From Pseudo-nitzschia pungens (taxonomy: Eukaryota > Bacillariophyta > Bacillariophyceae > Bacillariales > Bacillariaceae), in assembly GCA_037355855.1 (NCBI GenBank), contig CM074765.1, forward strand, positions 1,736,001 to 1,800,000: a stretch of DNA of 64,000 nucleotides, in the 5' to 3' direction. Under the pieces are notes generated by a model. It did not search any database. It was not told where the DNA came from and was given only the letters and a program-made list of their open reading frames with translations. This document shows, piece after piece, positions 45,643 to 56,149 of the stretch; within the stretch, counting starts at the first letter, position 1, and each line of letters starts with the position of its first letter. The translations under genes were made by a program, and so were the position numbers.

Positions 45643-48630
45643 ATGATGATGGATCACCACAGACTTCAGAAAGCGGGAAACTCAATTGGTAGTCGCAGAA
45701 GTTCAGATGATTCAACAACGGGAGGAAGCAACGATGCCTCTCTGGATCCATCGTCCGGCCACAGTGATGGCAGCAACAAAAGCTGTAAACCTTTTGGAGC
45801 ACAATCGCAAGCCGCGGTGTTGGAAAACGATGACACTTTTGACAAGATCGAAATGGATTTTGACATCATCATGTCGAATGATTTGGAAATCACCGATTCC
45901 ATGAACGTGGTCACGACGTCCAAGAGAACTTCTATTGGCACCAATTTCGATGGAAACAATGAGGATGCCCTATTCGACAAATTATTTCCGAACAACAGCA
46001 GTAATAACAGCAACAGTGCTAACGATCCACCTTCGCCCATGACTTCCAAGGGGATTATCAATTACCCTCTGTCTCCGGTGGGAAGTGTGTCAAATTTGGG
46101 AGATATTGGGGATGAACTGAATATTGACCCACTAGACGACGATGTCAACGACATAATTCTCACCAATCCGAATGACAACGACAGGGCCAAGACTAATGTT
46201 CCGATGGTGTCGAGCCATGGTTCCATTTCTATCCAAACGTCCCTCTCTTCGCGTTCGAGTTTTGGAGGACTTGGTCTCGAAAAACTAAGTGCATCGGCAC
46301 TATTAGAGAGCGGTGACTCCAACTCGTCAATAAAAAGCTTTTTGAGGCTTCCTCCATCGGGGAAAATGGAAAGCTCCAACAATTCAATCAGCAATGCGGA
46401 TAATTGTATTGAAAAATTACTTTACGGTTCCGAAACATCCATCGACAATCTTCTCAGTATGGATATCATCGACATCGAGAACAGCACTAGACACAACAAC
46501 GAAGATGGTGAAGCCAAGCTATCTCCTACCAAAACCAGCAGCATCAATCTCACTTTGAATACGAACAACAATTTTGGCAGTGAAGGAAGTCAGCCTTCTG
46601 AGGAAGTTGGGAACATTGCCCTTGATGACTCGTTTGATGCCAGTAAGAACGAACATTCGACAGCGGGACAACAAGCGACGCAAGCCAATGCACCAGCTGG
46701 TAATACCTTGGGCACAAACATGCCAGTTACTGAAAATATGCAAGCTAAGCAGCATTACCATCATCAACAGCAACAAGCAACGCTTCCAGCAGGAGTAAAT
46801 ATCGCGAGGCAGCAACAGCAACGTCCAACTGTTATGGAGCGGCATCATCAACTCTTCCTCAAGCAGCAGCAGCTACAGCAGCAGCAATTGCAACAGAAAA
46901 AAGTGCAGCAGCAGCAAATGCGGCAGCAGCAAATGCAGCAGCAGCAAATGCGGCAGCAGCAAATGCGGCAGCAGCAAATGCGGCAGCAACAATTGCAGCA
47001 GCAACAATTGCAGCAGCAACAATTGCAGCAACAACAAATGCAGCAACAACAAATGCAGCAACAACAAATGCAGCAGCAAAGCATTAATAACAATACCTCA
47101 TCGATAACAGACATTGTCAACAGCCAACTATCTCGGCTACCCCAAGGCAATCAATCGACGCAAATGAATAAGAACGAAATGCAACAAGAGAAAATGAAAC
47201 TTATTCAAAGACTGCAGCAAATTGACCGTGCCGGAATGACAACAGGGGGGCAGCAGCATTTGGTCTACCAGCATCAGCATTTGTTAATTCAGCAACAGCA
47301 AAAACGGCATCAACAGCTGCAACAGCAGCACCAACAAATGCGTCAGCAATTGCAGGGACAGCAGCAGCAGCAGCAACAGCAGCAACCGCAGCAGCAACAG
47401 CAGCAGCAAACGTCATTTGCGATGACTCAAAAATTCCACCACCACCACCACCAGCAGCAGCAGCAGCAGATGATGATGATTGTTGCACCTTTGTCACCAA
47501 CACCTATTGCTCCTGCTTCGTCACCAGCATCCTTTTCTACCAATTTTGTCAACAGCGACAACAGCAAAAATAGCAACAATAACAGTAACACCAACAGCAG
47601 AAGCACGAGCGATGCTTTGAGAAAGCAGCAACAGTCCTCTTCTATGTTTGTTGGCACAGCTTCCAAAAGTAACAATTCGAACCATAACATTTCATCGGTC
47701 ATGGGGTCGGGAAGGAAAGAAACTCCGTTGCAAAGTTTTCTCCGGAACAAAAGAAGTGCAAGTAACAGCATGAGTTCATGTAGCAACAATAATTTTACAC
47801 CACAGTTGCAACAGCAGCAGTCACGAACGGGCGCTGCACTTTCAATTGGAAGCAACACTTCTTCAGGAAGTAACAAGACTTCGAATAGCATTCTAGAAAG
47901 CGCTAACTTGGATTTCAGTGCCTCAAACAATCCATTGCTGCGCAAACAGATGATGGCCAGTTTAGATCGAAGTGTCAACGGGCGCAACGCTAGTGTACGT
48001 GGCCGACCGCTTGGTGGTCGTAGTAGCGCTCTATCTTCTTCCATTCGGCAGAGTATGATGGATCAAATTGCACCAGGCTCGATCGGCCGCAGCAAACATG
48101 GCACTTCTTCCTCAACTGCCGGTCGCAGTGTCAACATGCCCCAACAAAGCAATTCGGCTTCTGATTTTTATGAATCTGCTGGAATAATATCGAAGCATGT
48201 CTCTGCAGACCATTTGATAGGATCCTCCAGACTAACAAACATTGGTGCCGGTACCGCGAAGACCCAGAACCGACGCTTCACCCTGAGTAGATCCAGTTCT
48301 TCCTTCGGGAATTTGGCCAGAAGCAAGAGCACTTTTGGCTCAAAGAGGGATCATCTTCACAAGCAAGGGGGCTCCAACAGAAGCTTGGGCAGCAATGATT
48401 CATCTGGTTCTCTAATCCCAGTCAAGCGCGGGAATGGTGTTGGGGGACGGGGTGGATTTGGTGCCAAGCACAGGCTGGGAGCCAGTACAGGTTCCATTCA
48501 CCAGCATACTCGGCGGGCTCAATCGGTCCCCTTTATGATTCAAGGAGGTGACACAAGTGCATCCGAAGAGCAGCATCGGCGTCAAAAAGAAGGAAGCGAG
48601 GGTAGCAAGCACAACTATGGATGGCACTAG
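45643..48630 (+). CDS. Large Gln/Ser/Asn-rich protein, possibly a nuclear regulator
   Basis: 995 residues, starting at the first of three tandem ATG codons. The N-terminal ~330 residues are Ser/Asn/Asp-rich and acidic, with short hydrophobic islands (DKIEMDFDIIMSNDLEI, DALFDKLFP, SASALLESGDS, IKSFLRLPP, IEKLLYGS), a pattern seen in activation domains. About residues 380-640 are Gln tracts with QQQM/QQQL periodicity interleaved with His runs. The C-terminal 250 residues are basic and Ser/Arg-rich (LQSFLRNKRSAS, RGRPLGGRSSALSSS, RRFTLSRSSSSFGNLARSKS). No DNA-binding domain is recognised. Gln expansions use both CAG and CAA. A coactivator-type role is plausible but unproven. It ends in TAG. Confidence 0.8.
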   Translation: MMMDHHRLQKAGNSIGSRRSSDDSTTGGSNDASLDPSSGHSDGSNKSCKPFGAQSQAAVLENDDTFDKIEMDFDIIMSNDLEITDSMNVVTTSKRTSIGTNFDGNNEDALFDKLFPNNSSNNSNSANDPPSPMTSKGIINYPLSPVGSVSNLGDIGDELNIDPLDDDVNDIILTNPNDNDRAKTNVPMVSSHGSISIQTSLSSRSSFGGLGLEKLSASALLESGDSNSSIKSFLRLPPSGKMESSNNSISNADNCIEKLLYGSETSIDNLLSMDIIDIENSTRHNNEDGEAKLSPTKTSSINLTLNTNNNFGSEGSQPSEEVGNIALDDSFDASKNEHSTAGQQATQANAPAGNTLGTNMPVTENMQAKQHYHHQQQQATLPAGVNIARQQQQRPTVMERHHQLFLKQQQLQQQQLQQKKVQQQQMRQQQMQQQQMRQQQMRQQQMRQQQLQQQQLQQQQLQQQQMQQQQMQQQQMQQQSINNNTSSITDIVNSQLSRLPQGNQSTQMNKNEMQQEKMKLIQRLQQIDRAGMTTGGQQHLVYQHQHLLIQQQQKRHQQLQQQHQQMRQQLQGQQQQQQQQQPQQQQQQQTSFAMTQKFHHHHHQQQQQQMMMIVAPLSPTPIAPASSPASFSTNFVNSDNSKNSNNNSNTNSRSTSDALRKQQQSSSMFVGTASKSNNSNHNISSVMGSGRKETPLQSFLRNKRSASNSMSSCSNNNFTPQLQQQQSRTGAALSIGSNTSSGSNKTSNSILESANLDFSASNNPLLRKQMMASLDRSVNGRNASVRGRPLGGRSSALSSSIRQSMMDQIAPGSIGRSKHGTSSSTAGRSVNMPQQSNSASDFYESAGIISKHVSADHLIGSSRLTNIGAGTAKTQNRRFTLSRSSSSFGNLARSKSTFGSKRDHLHKQGGSNRSLGSNDSSGSLIPVKRGNGVGGRGGFGAKHRLGASTGSIHQHTRRAQSVPFMIQGGDTSASEEQHRRQKEGSEGSKHNYGWH

Positions 48631-49051
48631 CGAAGAAGACAGAGCATACGCAAGACATGGGAGGAAAAGAAGAGAATATTGTACAGTACTTTGCAATGAT
48701 ATATTGTTTAGCAGCCTAGTAAGCACAAAGTGAAACAATACACCTGAAGCTATTGTTATTGATTGCCTTGTCAGTGTACTTTAGTATCAGTGGTTACCGT
48801 AGTACTTGCAATGACCATTGCACCAAACGGTCAGCCAGTCACAAGCTAGTACCGCTACACTATTCCAGGGGAAGTACAGGTACTTGACTGGATTCGGCAC
48901 GTCTTCTAAAATTCACAATGATTTCCATCAAGTTGAAAACTACTTTTCAATATCTAAATAATTTGGAATTCAATCAAAAAGTACGAGTAATTTGGATTAC
49001 CGGTACGGACGAATAGTACAGTAAACTGTACGTACCAGGTAAATACTACGG
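48631..49051. other. Spacer before the 14.5-kb element
   Basis: No gene; GTAC-rich palindromic words near 48785-48890 and 48990-49050. The last two bases before the element, 49052-49053, are TA. Confidence 0.5.
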
Positions 49052-49053
49052 TA

Positions 49054-49340
49054 CGGATCGCCTAACAATTGAAAAAAAAGTTTTTTCAGAGCAAATGAAC
49101 AGACGCCAATCGAAAAAAAAAGAACGGAACCACCACTATTAGTAAAAATTGACTCACATTGTAGAGCTTACTGAACCCCCTTCGACTGTTGTCATTGGCT
49201 GGTATTGACTCACCTAGAGGGGGATTGGAAAAACTACTAGATTAGATCTATTTTTGTGAGAACACGATTGTTCTTCGGTTCTTCGCATGCTTCGTTTCCG
49301 ACAACAACAGGTGACACTTTGCTTCTTGACAACCCCTTCT
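49054..49340 (+). repeat. Left long terminal inverted repeat
   Basis: Shared landmarks with the right end, inverted: AAAGTTTTTTCAGAGCAAAT, GAACGGAACCACCACTATTA, TTCGACTGT, CACCTAGAGGGGGATTG, GTGAGAACACGATTGTTCTT. It has a few more bases near 49108 than the right copy. Confidence 0.9.
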
Positions 49341-49364
49341 TCTTCATCGAAACCACTTCCGACT

Positions 49365-51080
49365 ATGAACAATGACCCGGCTGATGACAGGGCAAGGGCT
49401 CGAAGAGAGCTCCAGCTTACCAGAGAGCTTGGGCAGGAGAGGAAGTCGCTTCCACATCCAGGAGGTGGTGAAAGCAGGGGGTATGCAGTTTGGTTTCGGG
49501 AAGCAGAGCTTGCAAGGAAATTGGCCGGGGAACCAACAACTGCTTCTGATGCAAGCCTCAGGAGATGGGAGAAGAGGCTCCATCCATACCGGATGACTGG
49601 TAATAAGGCGTGAGATATGCTTGTTGGAGCTCCATTGATTAGTCTTGCTGTGTGCCTCGTCGTCTATCCACAAGCCACTCTTGACGAGATAGCAATGTAC
49701 CTATATAACGATGGATTTCCAGTTTATTCCAATCAGCTGATCTCTCGTCGATTAAAAGAGTTAGAAATTACACAGAAAAAGGCCAGTATAGAAGCTTACA
49801 AAGCCTACTCAGAAGAGAACATTAGGAGAGAGTTCTTATTCTGGAATAGACCATTGCCAATTGGTGTGGTTGGCATTCGGCGGAAGCGCTTTATCGATGT
49901 GGATGAATTTGCCATGGAAGCAAAGAGATTGAATAGATCTGGAGGATGGGCGCTTCGATTCCGTAGAGTCCGTACGATTGGAAACTACGAGAAGGGACAG
50001 AAGTTGACAGTGATGATTGCTGTGGAGGCAGGGGATCGTGTAGTTCCAGACAACCAAACAGGGAGTATTGCACGACCTCGTAGATGGGTTGACGTCCGAA
50101 GAGTTGTTGGGACCACAGGCTACAATTTTGCTCAGTTTATTGGGAGTATCTGTTTGTCGATTGAGCAGGACCAATTTCCTGCAGATGACTGGAGGGTGTT
50201 TTTGTGGGACAATTTGAGCTCTCACTACAGTCCTCTCGTTTACGAGACAGTCCTGGCACGACAAGGACCGACGAAGTTCGACATCCTTCCAAGACCGGCG
50301 TATCAACCAAAGTATGGCCCCATTGAGTATGTCATTTGCCAGGAACATTATGGAAAAAAGTTTTTTTGAGAAAATTTCCATATTCATGCGCGTTGCGCGC
50401 AATAAAATTGATGTAATTTTTAACGGCTGTTTTTTGTTGAATATCCACTTTAACGGCTGTAGGAGTATGCAGAGTGTCCTCAAAACTGTCCTCAAAACTG
50501 TCCTCAAAAAGTGTCCTCAACGATTTTGTCCTCAACAGACTGTCCTCAACCATTATGTCCTCAACAATTATGTCCTCAACGTTTTGTCCTCAACCTCTAT
50601 GACTTCAACGTTGAGGTTGAGGACAAAACATTGAGGACATAATGGTTGAGGACAGTCTGTTGAGGACAAAATCGTTGAGGACACTTTTTGAGGACAATCG
50701 TTTTGAGGACAAAGATGACCGTTTAAGACCGTTAAATTATGGTCGCATATTAATTATAGAAGAGGCGTTCTTATTGCCCACAGATTTTTTGAGAGTAGTC
50801 GCGCGCACAATGCGCATGAAAATGGAAATTTTCCAGAAAAGTTTTTTTTTCCATAATGTTCCAGCTTATCAACCATATGAAAATAAATACAAGAGGGGAA
50901 TTAGACTTGGATCAACTGGAGCAACAGATATTGGAATCAGCAGCAGCGATCGGTCCCTTTGATTTGACATTTGCGCATTGTGGATACAGTGAGGATGGTA
51001 TTTACGAGGGGGTTGTTACACATGTCAATGAGGACGCTGATCCACCAGGGTGGGGACCACTTGGTCCACCGGATCCATGA
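49365..51080 (+). pseudogene. Tc1/IS630-type transposase, broken by TGA and a MITE
   Basis: Start at the ATG at 49365. An N-terminal HTH-like part (ASDASLRRWEKRLHPYRMTG) ends at TGA 49611-49613. The same frame continues with a second HTH (ATLDEIAMYLYNDGFPVYSN, then QLISRRLKEL). The DDE domain follows: first Asp in KRFIDVDEFAME, second in VFLWDNLSSHYSPL, third acidic residue in PKYGPIEYV. This WDNLSSH/GPIE wording is typical of the IS630/Tc1 group. MITE F1 (50343-50861) interrupts right after VICQ. Beyond it, frame and sense continue (LINHMKINTRGELDLDQLEQ, then FAHCGYSEDGIYE) to the stop at 51080. Setting aside MITE and TGA, it would be about 398 codons. It would excise and insert the element. 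Confidence 0.84.
50343..50861. mobile_element. Fold-back MITE F1 with TGTCCTCAA hairpin arms, target duplication CAG
   Basis: 519 bp. Terminal inverted repeats of about 60 bp (GAACATTATGGAAAAAA at the left, mirrored at the right). CAG lies on both sides (50340-50342 and 50862-50864). Between 50474 and 50715 at least nine copies of the word TGTCCTCAA, spaced by 3-8 variable bases, face a mirror array of TTGAGGACA. The spacer words are matched too (ACGATTT/AAATCGT, CAGACTG/CAGTCTG, CCATTATG/CATAATGG), so the single strand can fold into one long, nearly perfect hairpin centred near 50615. Non-coding. Confidence 0.92.
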
Positions 51081-51861
51081 GCCTCTGTATATTGTTGTGT
51101 CTCCGCCAGCAAATTGTCGAGTCTCCACCATTGTCGATTGTCGCGTCTCCACCATGGTCGATTGTCGATTTGGTTGTATTTCTTAGTGGTTGTTTAGATT
51201 TGCTTTTGCAGAGTTGCAAAAATAGAAATAATGAATTAGTGTTTGCTCCAGTCTGCTCCAGTTTCTTATTATTATTTGTAATAGGTTTTCGATTGTATAC
51301 TAATAGCACCGCCGGCAGTGTCACTCCCACGTCACTCCCATGTCACTCCCACATCTAAGTATCGAACACTTGTGGGAATCGATTATATCCATCTACATTG
51401 GTGGATATAGAAGATAGGTACAATAGAAAACCTTGGACGTCCAGGTGGTGGGATTGAAGTTGACCGGCGCCGCAAAGTATAGAAGAACTCCTGGGATTGA
51501 AGTCGACCGGCGCCACAAAGTATAGAAGAACTGCTGGGACTCAGAGGTGTTGGACCTCTCTTTAGCTATTGTAGGTCTACAAGTATGGATATCGAACATA
51601 CCAGTACACGAAATCCGGAACCGAAAACACGAGTGGACCGATCGATCCACTCCACCACCAACAGCAACCAACAGCAAGCAGCAGCAAACAGCAGCAACAA
51701 GCAGCAGCTCATAATTTTGCTGATGGCAACATCTAAAAACCACACCTTGTCTCCAACAAGCAAGCAATCGACAATCGACAACACGACAATCTACAACGCA
51801 ACAATCTACAGCAATCGACCATGGGGAACCACCACTAATAAATAATAATTAATAATACAGT
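51081..51861. other. Non-coding interior with short direct repeats
   Basis: Words around GTCGATTGTCG/TCTCCACCA repeat near 51110-51170, GTCACTCCCA near 51317-51352, and a ~57-bp block (GGGATTGAAGT.GACCGGCGCC, ACAAAGTATAGAAGAACT) twice at 51451-51540. No gene is seen. Confidence 0.55.
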
Positions 51862-53750
51862 TTATTTTTTGTCTTCTTCCTGCTGGCGCTTGCGCCTCTT
51901 GTACCACCGGACCATGTTGGTGGTAATCTTCTCTGGGGATTGCCCTTCCCGGTCAAGGTGCATGACGCACTCTTTGATTTCATTCGACAATTCACTGTTC
52001 TTTCTGGAGGAGAGGTTCCCATCAATCAAGTCAAGGACATTTGCAGAAGTCGGAGTGGTATCTTCTTCATCGGCCCGGACACAGGCACGGCCTCGGACGT
52101 TTTGGATTGCTGCCGGTGTCCCCTCCGGTTTCGCTGCTGCTGCTGCTACTGGTGGGGGTACCGGTGGAACCGGTGGAGTAGTCAACAATTGTCTTGGGTT
52201 CTGTTTCGATTCTCCAGTCTCTCCATCGATTGTGATTGGCTGGAGAGCAGATGTTCCGTTGAAGTTGAAGTCTTCCGGTGTTTCCGTTGGTACACCACGA
52301 GGAGGGTTCTTCTTTCTGGAGCCATTGGAGAGGAACCGGCTCTCATCCATGCCTGGAGCTCCCTCCACAAGCCTATTTCAATGGTACCTGGAGTCTTCAG
52401 CAGGAGCACGTCCCTTCTGTTCAGCTCGGAGTTGTCCAATAGTCTTCCCATCGACGGAAGTCTTCTTCAATGGCCCCATCGCAGTTCAGAGTTTCTTTTG
52501 AGTCGATGCTGCTGCTGCTAGATGGGGATTTGATGTCAAAGTATGCAACACACTGACAGCAGCGTTTTGGGAAATTTCTTCGGGGGATGATGTCCGATCT
52601 TCCAAGAACTGTTCCCTATGACTCCGAGAGACTGTGTCCCTGACATAATCTGTGAATTCTTTCATAGTCCCCAGGGCATCTTTCTCTTGAATCCTTGGCA
52701 TAGGATCGGATCTTCGAGCAATCTGATGACGAGAAGTTTCTGTAAACACGAGTTTACAAGTGCAATGACAGATCCGACAGCTGCAAAACTCACCATTTTC
52801 ATCCAAGAATATCTTCCCATTCTTGTAACTTTGTCGACAGCGCACACAGTTTCCACCGGTATCCTGCATCATACAGTGCATCTTGTGACAGTAACAAGCG
52901 AAAGATCTCTCCTTTGTCTTTGCTCTCCTCGGCTTGGTCTTGTTTGCTTTGGTCGACGCTGGTAACAAAGAATATTCCTTCATTCATCTCTGGAAATCCT
53001 CTTCTAGATGCTCATTCTCTTTGGCAATTTCCTCTGGCAAATCAAGTGCCATCACCATGAAATGACCACATTCTGGACAACGAGTGCCATCTGCCTTGTC
53101 CTTATCAAAAGGGATCTCATCCTGGGGTCGATCTGTTTTACTGTAAGTACCAGCTGCTTTCTTCTGCTGAATCCGGGCCTTCTTGGCTTCAGCAGCTTCA
53201 ACTGCAGCAAAATGCTGATCTATCACTTTTTCAAACTCCTTCTGTAGCGAATCCAAAAATTTTGTTGTTGCACAAGCAGAAGGATTCTTGGTAGACAATC
53301 GATCACTCTTTCGAAGATCTGCCTTGACCTTGGCAGCCTCTGCCTTCAAGCGCTTCCAGTAGGAGTAGATATCCGCAAAAAATGGTGCCATGTATGACGC
53401 GTTCCAGTTCTTGTTGATGTTACTGGCATTGCAGCCGGAGATTCGAAGTCTCAATGCAAGTTTTTCAAGATAATCGCGAAATCTGCATTTGTGGAGAGTA
53501 GTAAAATTCAGACGCATGTAGGTGGATAATCTGTCGACCTTATACTCTTTTTTGAATGGCGCTTTCCTCTCCACAATGTCCTTCAAAGCAGCACGCCGAG
53601 GATCAGGTGGATATTTTCGAGCCCGTGGCCTTCGTGGAGGTGGATCCTTGGTCTTTGGAGGTATCTTCTTGCTCTCGTCATCAGAGAGATCAGAGACATC
53701 AGAGCTGTCAGAGACAGAGTATCGTATTCGAATTTGATGGGGCTAGCCAT
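51862..53750 (-). pseudogene. Cysteine-rich protein gene carried by the 14.5-kb element
   Basis: A reading frame on the minus strand from about 53735 to the TAA at 51862 is interrupted only by TGA at 52984-52986, 52486-52488 and 52378-52380. The probable ATG (53750, context ACCATGG) is one frameshift away. In order: a Ser/Asp and Pro/Arg-rich start (DLSDDESKKIPP); a helical, basic region (about 130 residues with KFLDSLQKEFEKVIDQHFAA); CPECGHFM; a long Cys/His cluster (CYCHKMHC, CVRCRQ, CSCRICHCTC) that looks like one or more zinc-binding folds; and a Pro/Ala- and Lys/Arg-rich tail. I do not recognise the family. All three stops could derive from CGA codons. An accessory DNA-binding or regulatory role for the transposon is only a guess. 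Confidence 0.65.
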
Positions 53751-54093
53751 GGTTTCAAGGTGATTTTTTGTTGAAATTTGATCTCAATCGATCGATTATT
53801 GTAAATTGTCGAGTCCATCGATACTACCGGATGATTGTCATGTATCTCCACCCGGGACAAGTGGTATTCGTTCCCAATCGATCCATTTCCATTCCTACTC
53901 CATCCAAGATCCAACCAACCAACCAGCAACCAAGACAGTAGTAGTACTACGTCTGATAAATGTAACGCAACCCCGTAGCGACCCCCCGTGGCAACCTCAT
54001 TTGTGTGCAAATTTAACATGACATATGTTTGCATCACCTTGCGTTGCACAACCTATACGTTCAAGGTTATTGCGCGGTTTGGGTCGCGCCAGG
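53751..54093. other. Spacer upstream of the cysteine-rich gene
   Basis: About 340 bases that could include the promoter of the minus-strand gene. No clear motif was recognised; it leads directly into the first tandem array. Confidence 0.4.
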
Positions 54094-54690
54094 GGGTTGC
54101 GAAAATCAGACTCTGTGGTTGTGAAACGCAGACTCCGTGGTTGTGAAACGCAACCTCTTACTATTCTGAAATACTTCCTATGTGGTTGCGAAAATCAGAC
54201 TCCGTGGTTGTGAAACGCAGACTCCGTGGCTGCAAAACGCAGACTTCGTGGTTGCGAAAATCAGACTCCGTGGTTGTGAAACGCAGACTCCGTGGTTGCG
54301 AAACGCAGACTTCGTGGTTGCGAAAATCAGACTCCGTGGTTGTGAAACGCAGACTCCGTGGTTGCGAAACGCAGACTTCGTGGTTGTGAAACGCAGACTC
54401 CGTGGTTGCGAAACGCAGACTCCGTGGTTGTGAAACGCAACCTCTTACTATTCTGAAATACTTCCTATGTGGTTGCGAAAATCAGACTCTGTGGTTGTGA
54501 AACGCAACCTCTTACTATTCTGAATTACTTCCTATGTGGTTGCGAAAATCAGACTCTGTGGTTGTGAAACGCAACCTCTTACTATTCTGAAATACTTCCT
54601 ATGTGGTTGCGAAAATCAGACTCTGTGGTTGTGAAACGCAACCTCTTACTATTCTGAAACAATCATTCGTATGGTTGCGAAAATCCATGT
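54094..54690 (+). repeat. 22-bp tandem array with a 66-bp higher-order unit
   Basis: The unit is close to GACTCCGTGGTTGTGAAACG plus CA, alternating with GTGGTTGCGAAAATCAGACT variants; about 25 units. At the right a higher-order unit of about 66-67 bp (three 22-mers) containing CAACCTCTTACTATTCTGAA repeats four times (about 54437, 54504, 54571 and 54638). Open frames across it are a consequence of the 22-bp period. Confidence 0.9.
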
Positions 54691-54739
54691 CACACTATCC
54701 CAAACGAGTTATACCCCGTTTTGAAAATCATAACTCGCC

Positions 54740-55850
54740 TCCACAATTACAATTCCCCAGTTCAGTCACCGTCGGATTGTATTTCAGTTCCTGTTGTATC
54801 GTATTGCAGTTCCCGTCACATCGTATTCTTCCCTACCTGGAGCAAGGAGGCAATCAAATGCATGGTTAGAAGTGAACTCCGTGATCGATACCCCCGTCCA
54901 ATCTTGATGCAGTTCACTCACCGTCGGATTGTAGTTCAGTTGCCGTTGCATCGTATTCCAGTTCCCGTCACATCGTGTTTCAGCAGTTGCGTTCAGTGTA
55001 TTTATCCCTACCAGGAGCAACCAGGCAATTAAATGCATGGTTAGAAGTGAACTCCATGATCGATACCCCCAAGAATCTTGATGCAGTTCACTCACCGTCG
55101 CATTGTATTTCAGTTGCCGTTGCATCGTATCGCAGTTCCTGTCACATCGTATTTCAGCAGTTGCGTTCAGTGTATTCATCCCTACCAGGAGCAAGCAGCA
55201 GGCAATTAAATGCATGGTTAGAAGTGAACTCCATGATCGATACCCCTGCCCAATCTTGATGCAGTTCACTCACCGTCGGATTGTAGTTCAGTTCCCGTCA
55301 CATGATCGTATTTCAGTTGCGTTCAGTGTATTCTTCCCTACCAGGAGCAACCAGGCAATTAAATGCATGGTTAGAAGTGAACTCCATGATCGATACCCCC
55401 GGCCAATCTTGATGCAGTTCACTCACCGTCGGATTGTATTTCAGTTCCCGTCGTATCGTATTCCAGTTCCCGTCGTATTGTATTTCAGTTCCCGTCACTG
55501 TATTTCAGTTGCGTTCAGTGTATGCTTCCCTACGAGGAGCAAGCAGGCAATTAAATGCATGGTTAGAAGTGAAGTCCATGATCGATTCCCCCGGCCAATC
55601 TTGATGCAGTTCACTCACCGTCGGATTGGATTTCAGTTCCCGTCATATTGTATTCCAGCAGCTCCCGTCGTATCGTATTCCAGTTCCTGTTGCATCTTAT
55701 TTCAGTTGCGTTCATTGTGTTCTTCCCTACCAGGAGCAAGCAGGCAATTAAATGCATGATTAGAAGTGAAGTCCATGATCGATTCCCCCGTTCTTGATGC
55801 AGTTCACTCACCGTCGGATTGGATTTCAGTAATTTTGTGAAGTTTGGCAC
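54740..55850 (+). repeat. 150-190-bp tandem array, about seven units
   Basis: Each unit has CAGTTCACTCACCGTCGGAT, a variable number of short CAGTTCCCGTC/TCGTATTCCAG modules, TCCCTACCAGGAGCAA, AATTAAATGCATGGTTAGAA and CCATGATCGAT. Unit length varies because the short modules vary in number (starts near 54757, 54911, 55085, 55262, 55416, 55608 and 55800). Confidence 0.88.
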
Positions 55851-56149
55851 ACATATTTTATGTGCATTTTTTGCTTGCTTTTTTTTGCTGTGTGTTTGCA
55901 GCATTTGCAGTCCGCGCCATAATTTTTGACTCCATTTAATTTTTGACTACGTACATGTGTACGTACACGTACACATTCACGTAACGTTAATTAGTGCTAA
56001 GAATACTCCAAAACCTGGTGCACCCGACAAGGAAAAAAGACAAAGGACAGACAAAGGACAGACATCCGTTCCCAAATCAGCAAAAAGACACTAAAAAATA
56101 CACTACTACTAGTACAAACAGCAGTAACTATTAAACTACTATAAAACGA
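55851..56149. other. Spacer between arrays
   Basis: TTTGCTTGC-rich then GTACACGTAC words near 55955-55985; no gene. Confidence 0.4.

Noticed and set aside
17449..53586. TGA as a sense codon in this organism
   Set aside because: The RRPPxRTKS gene ends naturally in TGA and the other host genes use TAG; internal TGA is confined to transposon genes, where CpG decay is the simpler cause.
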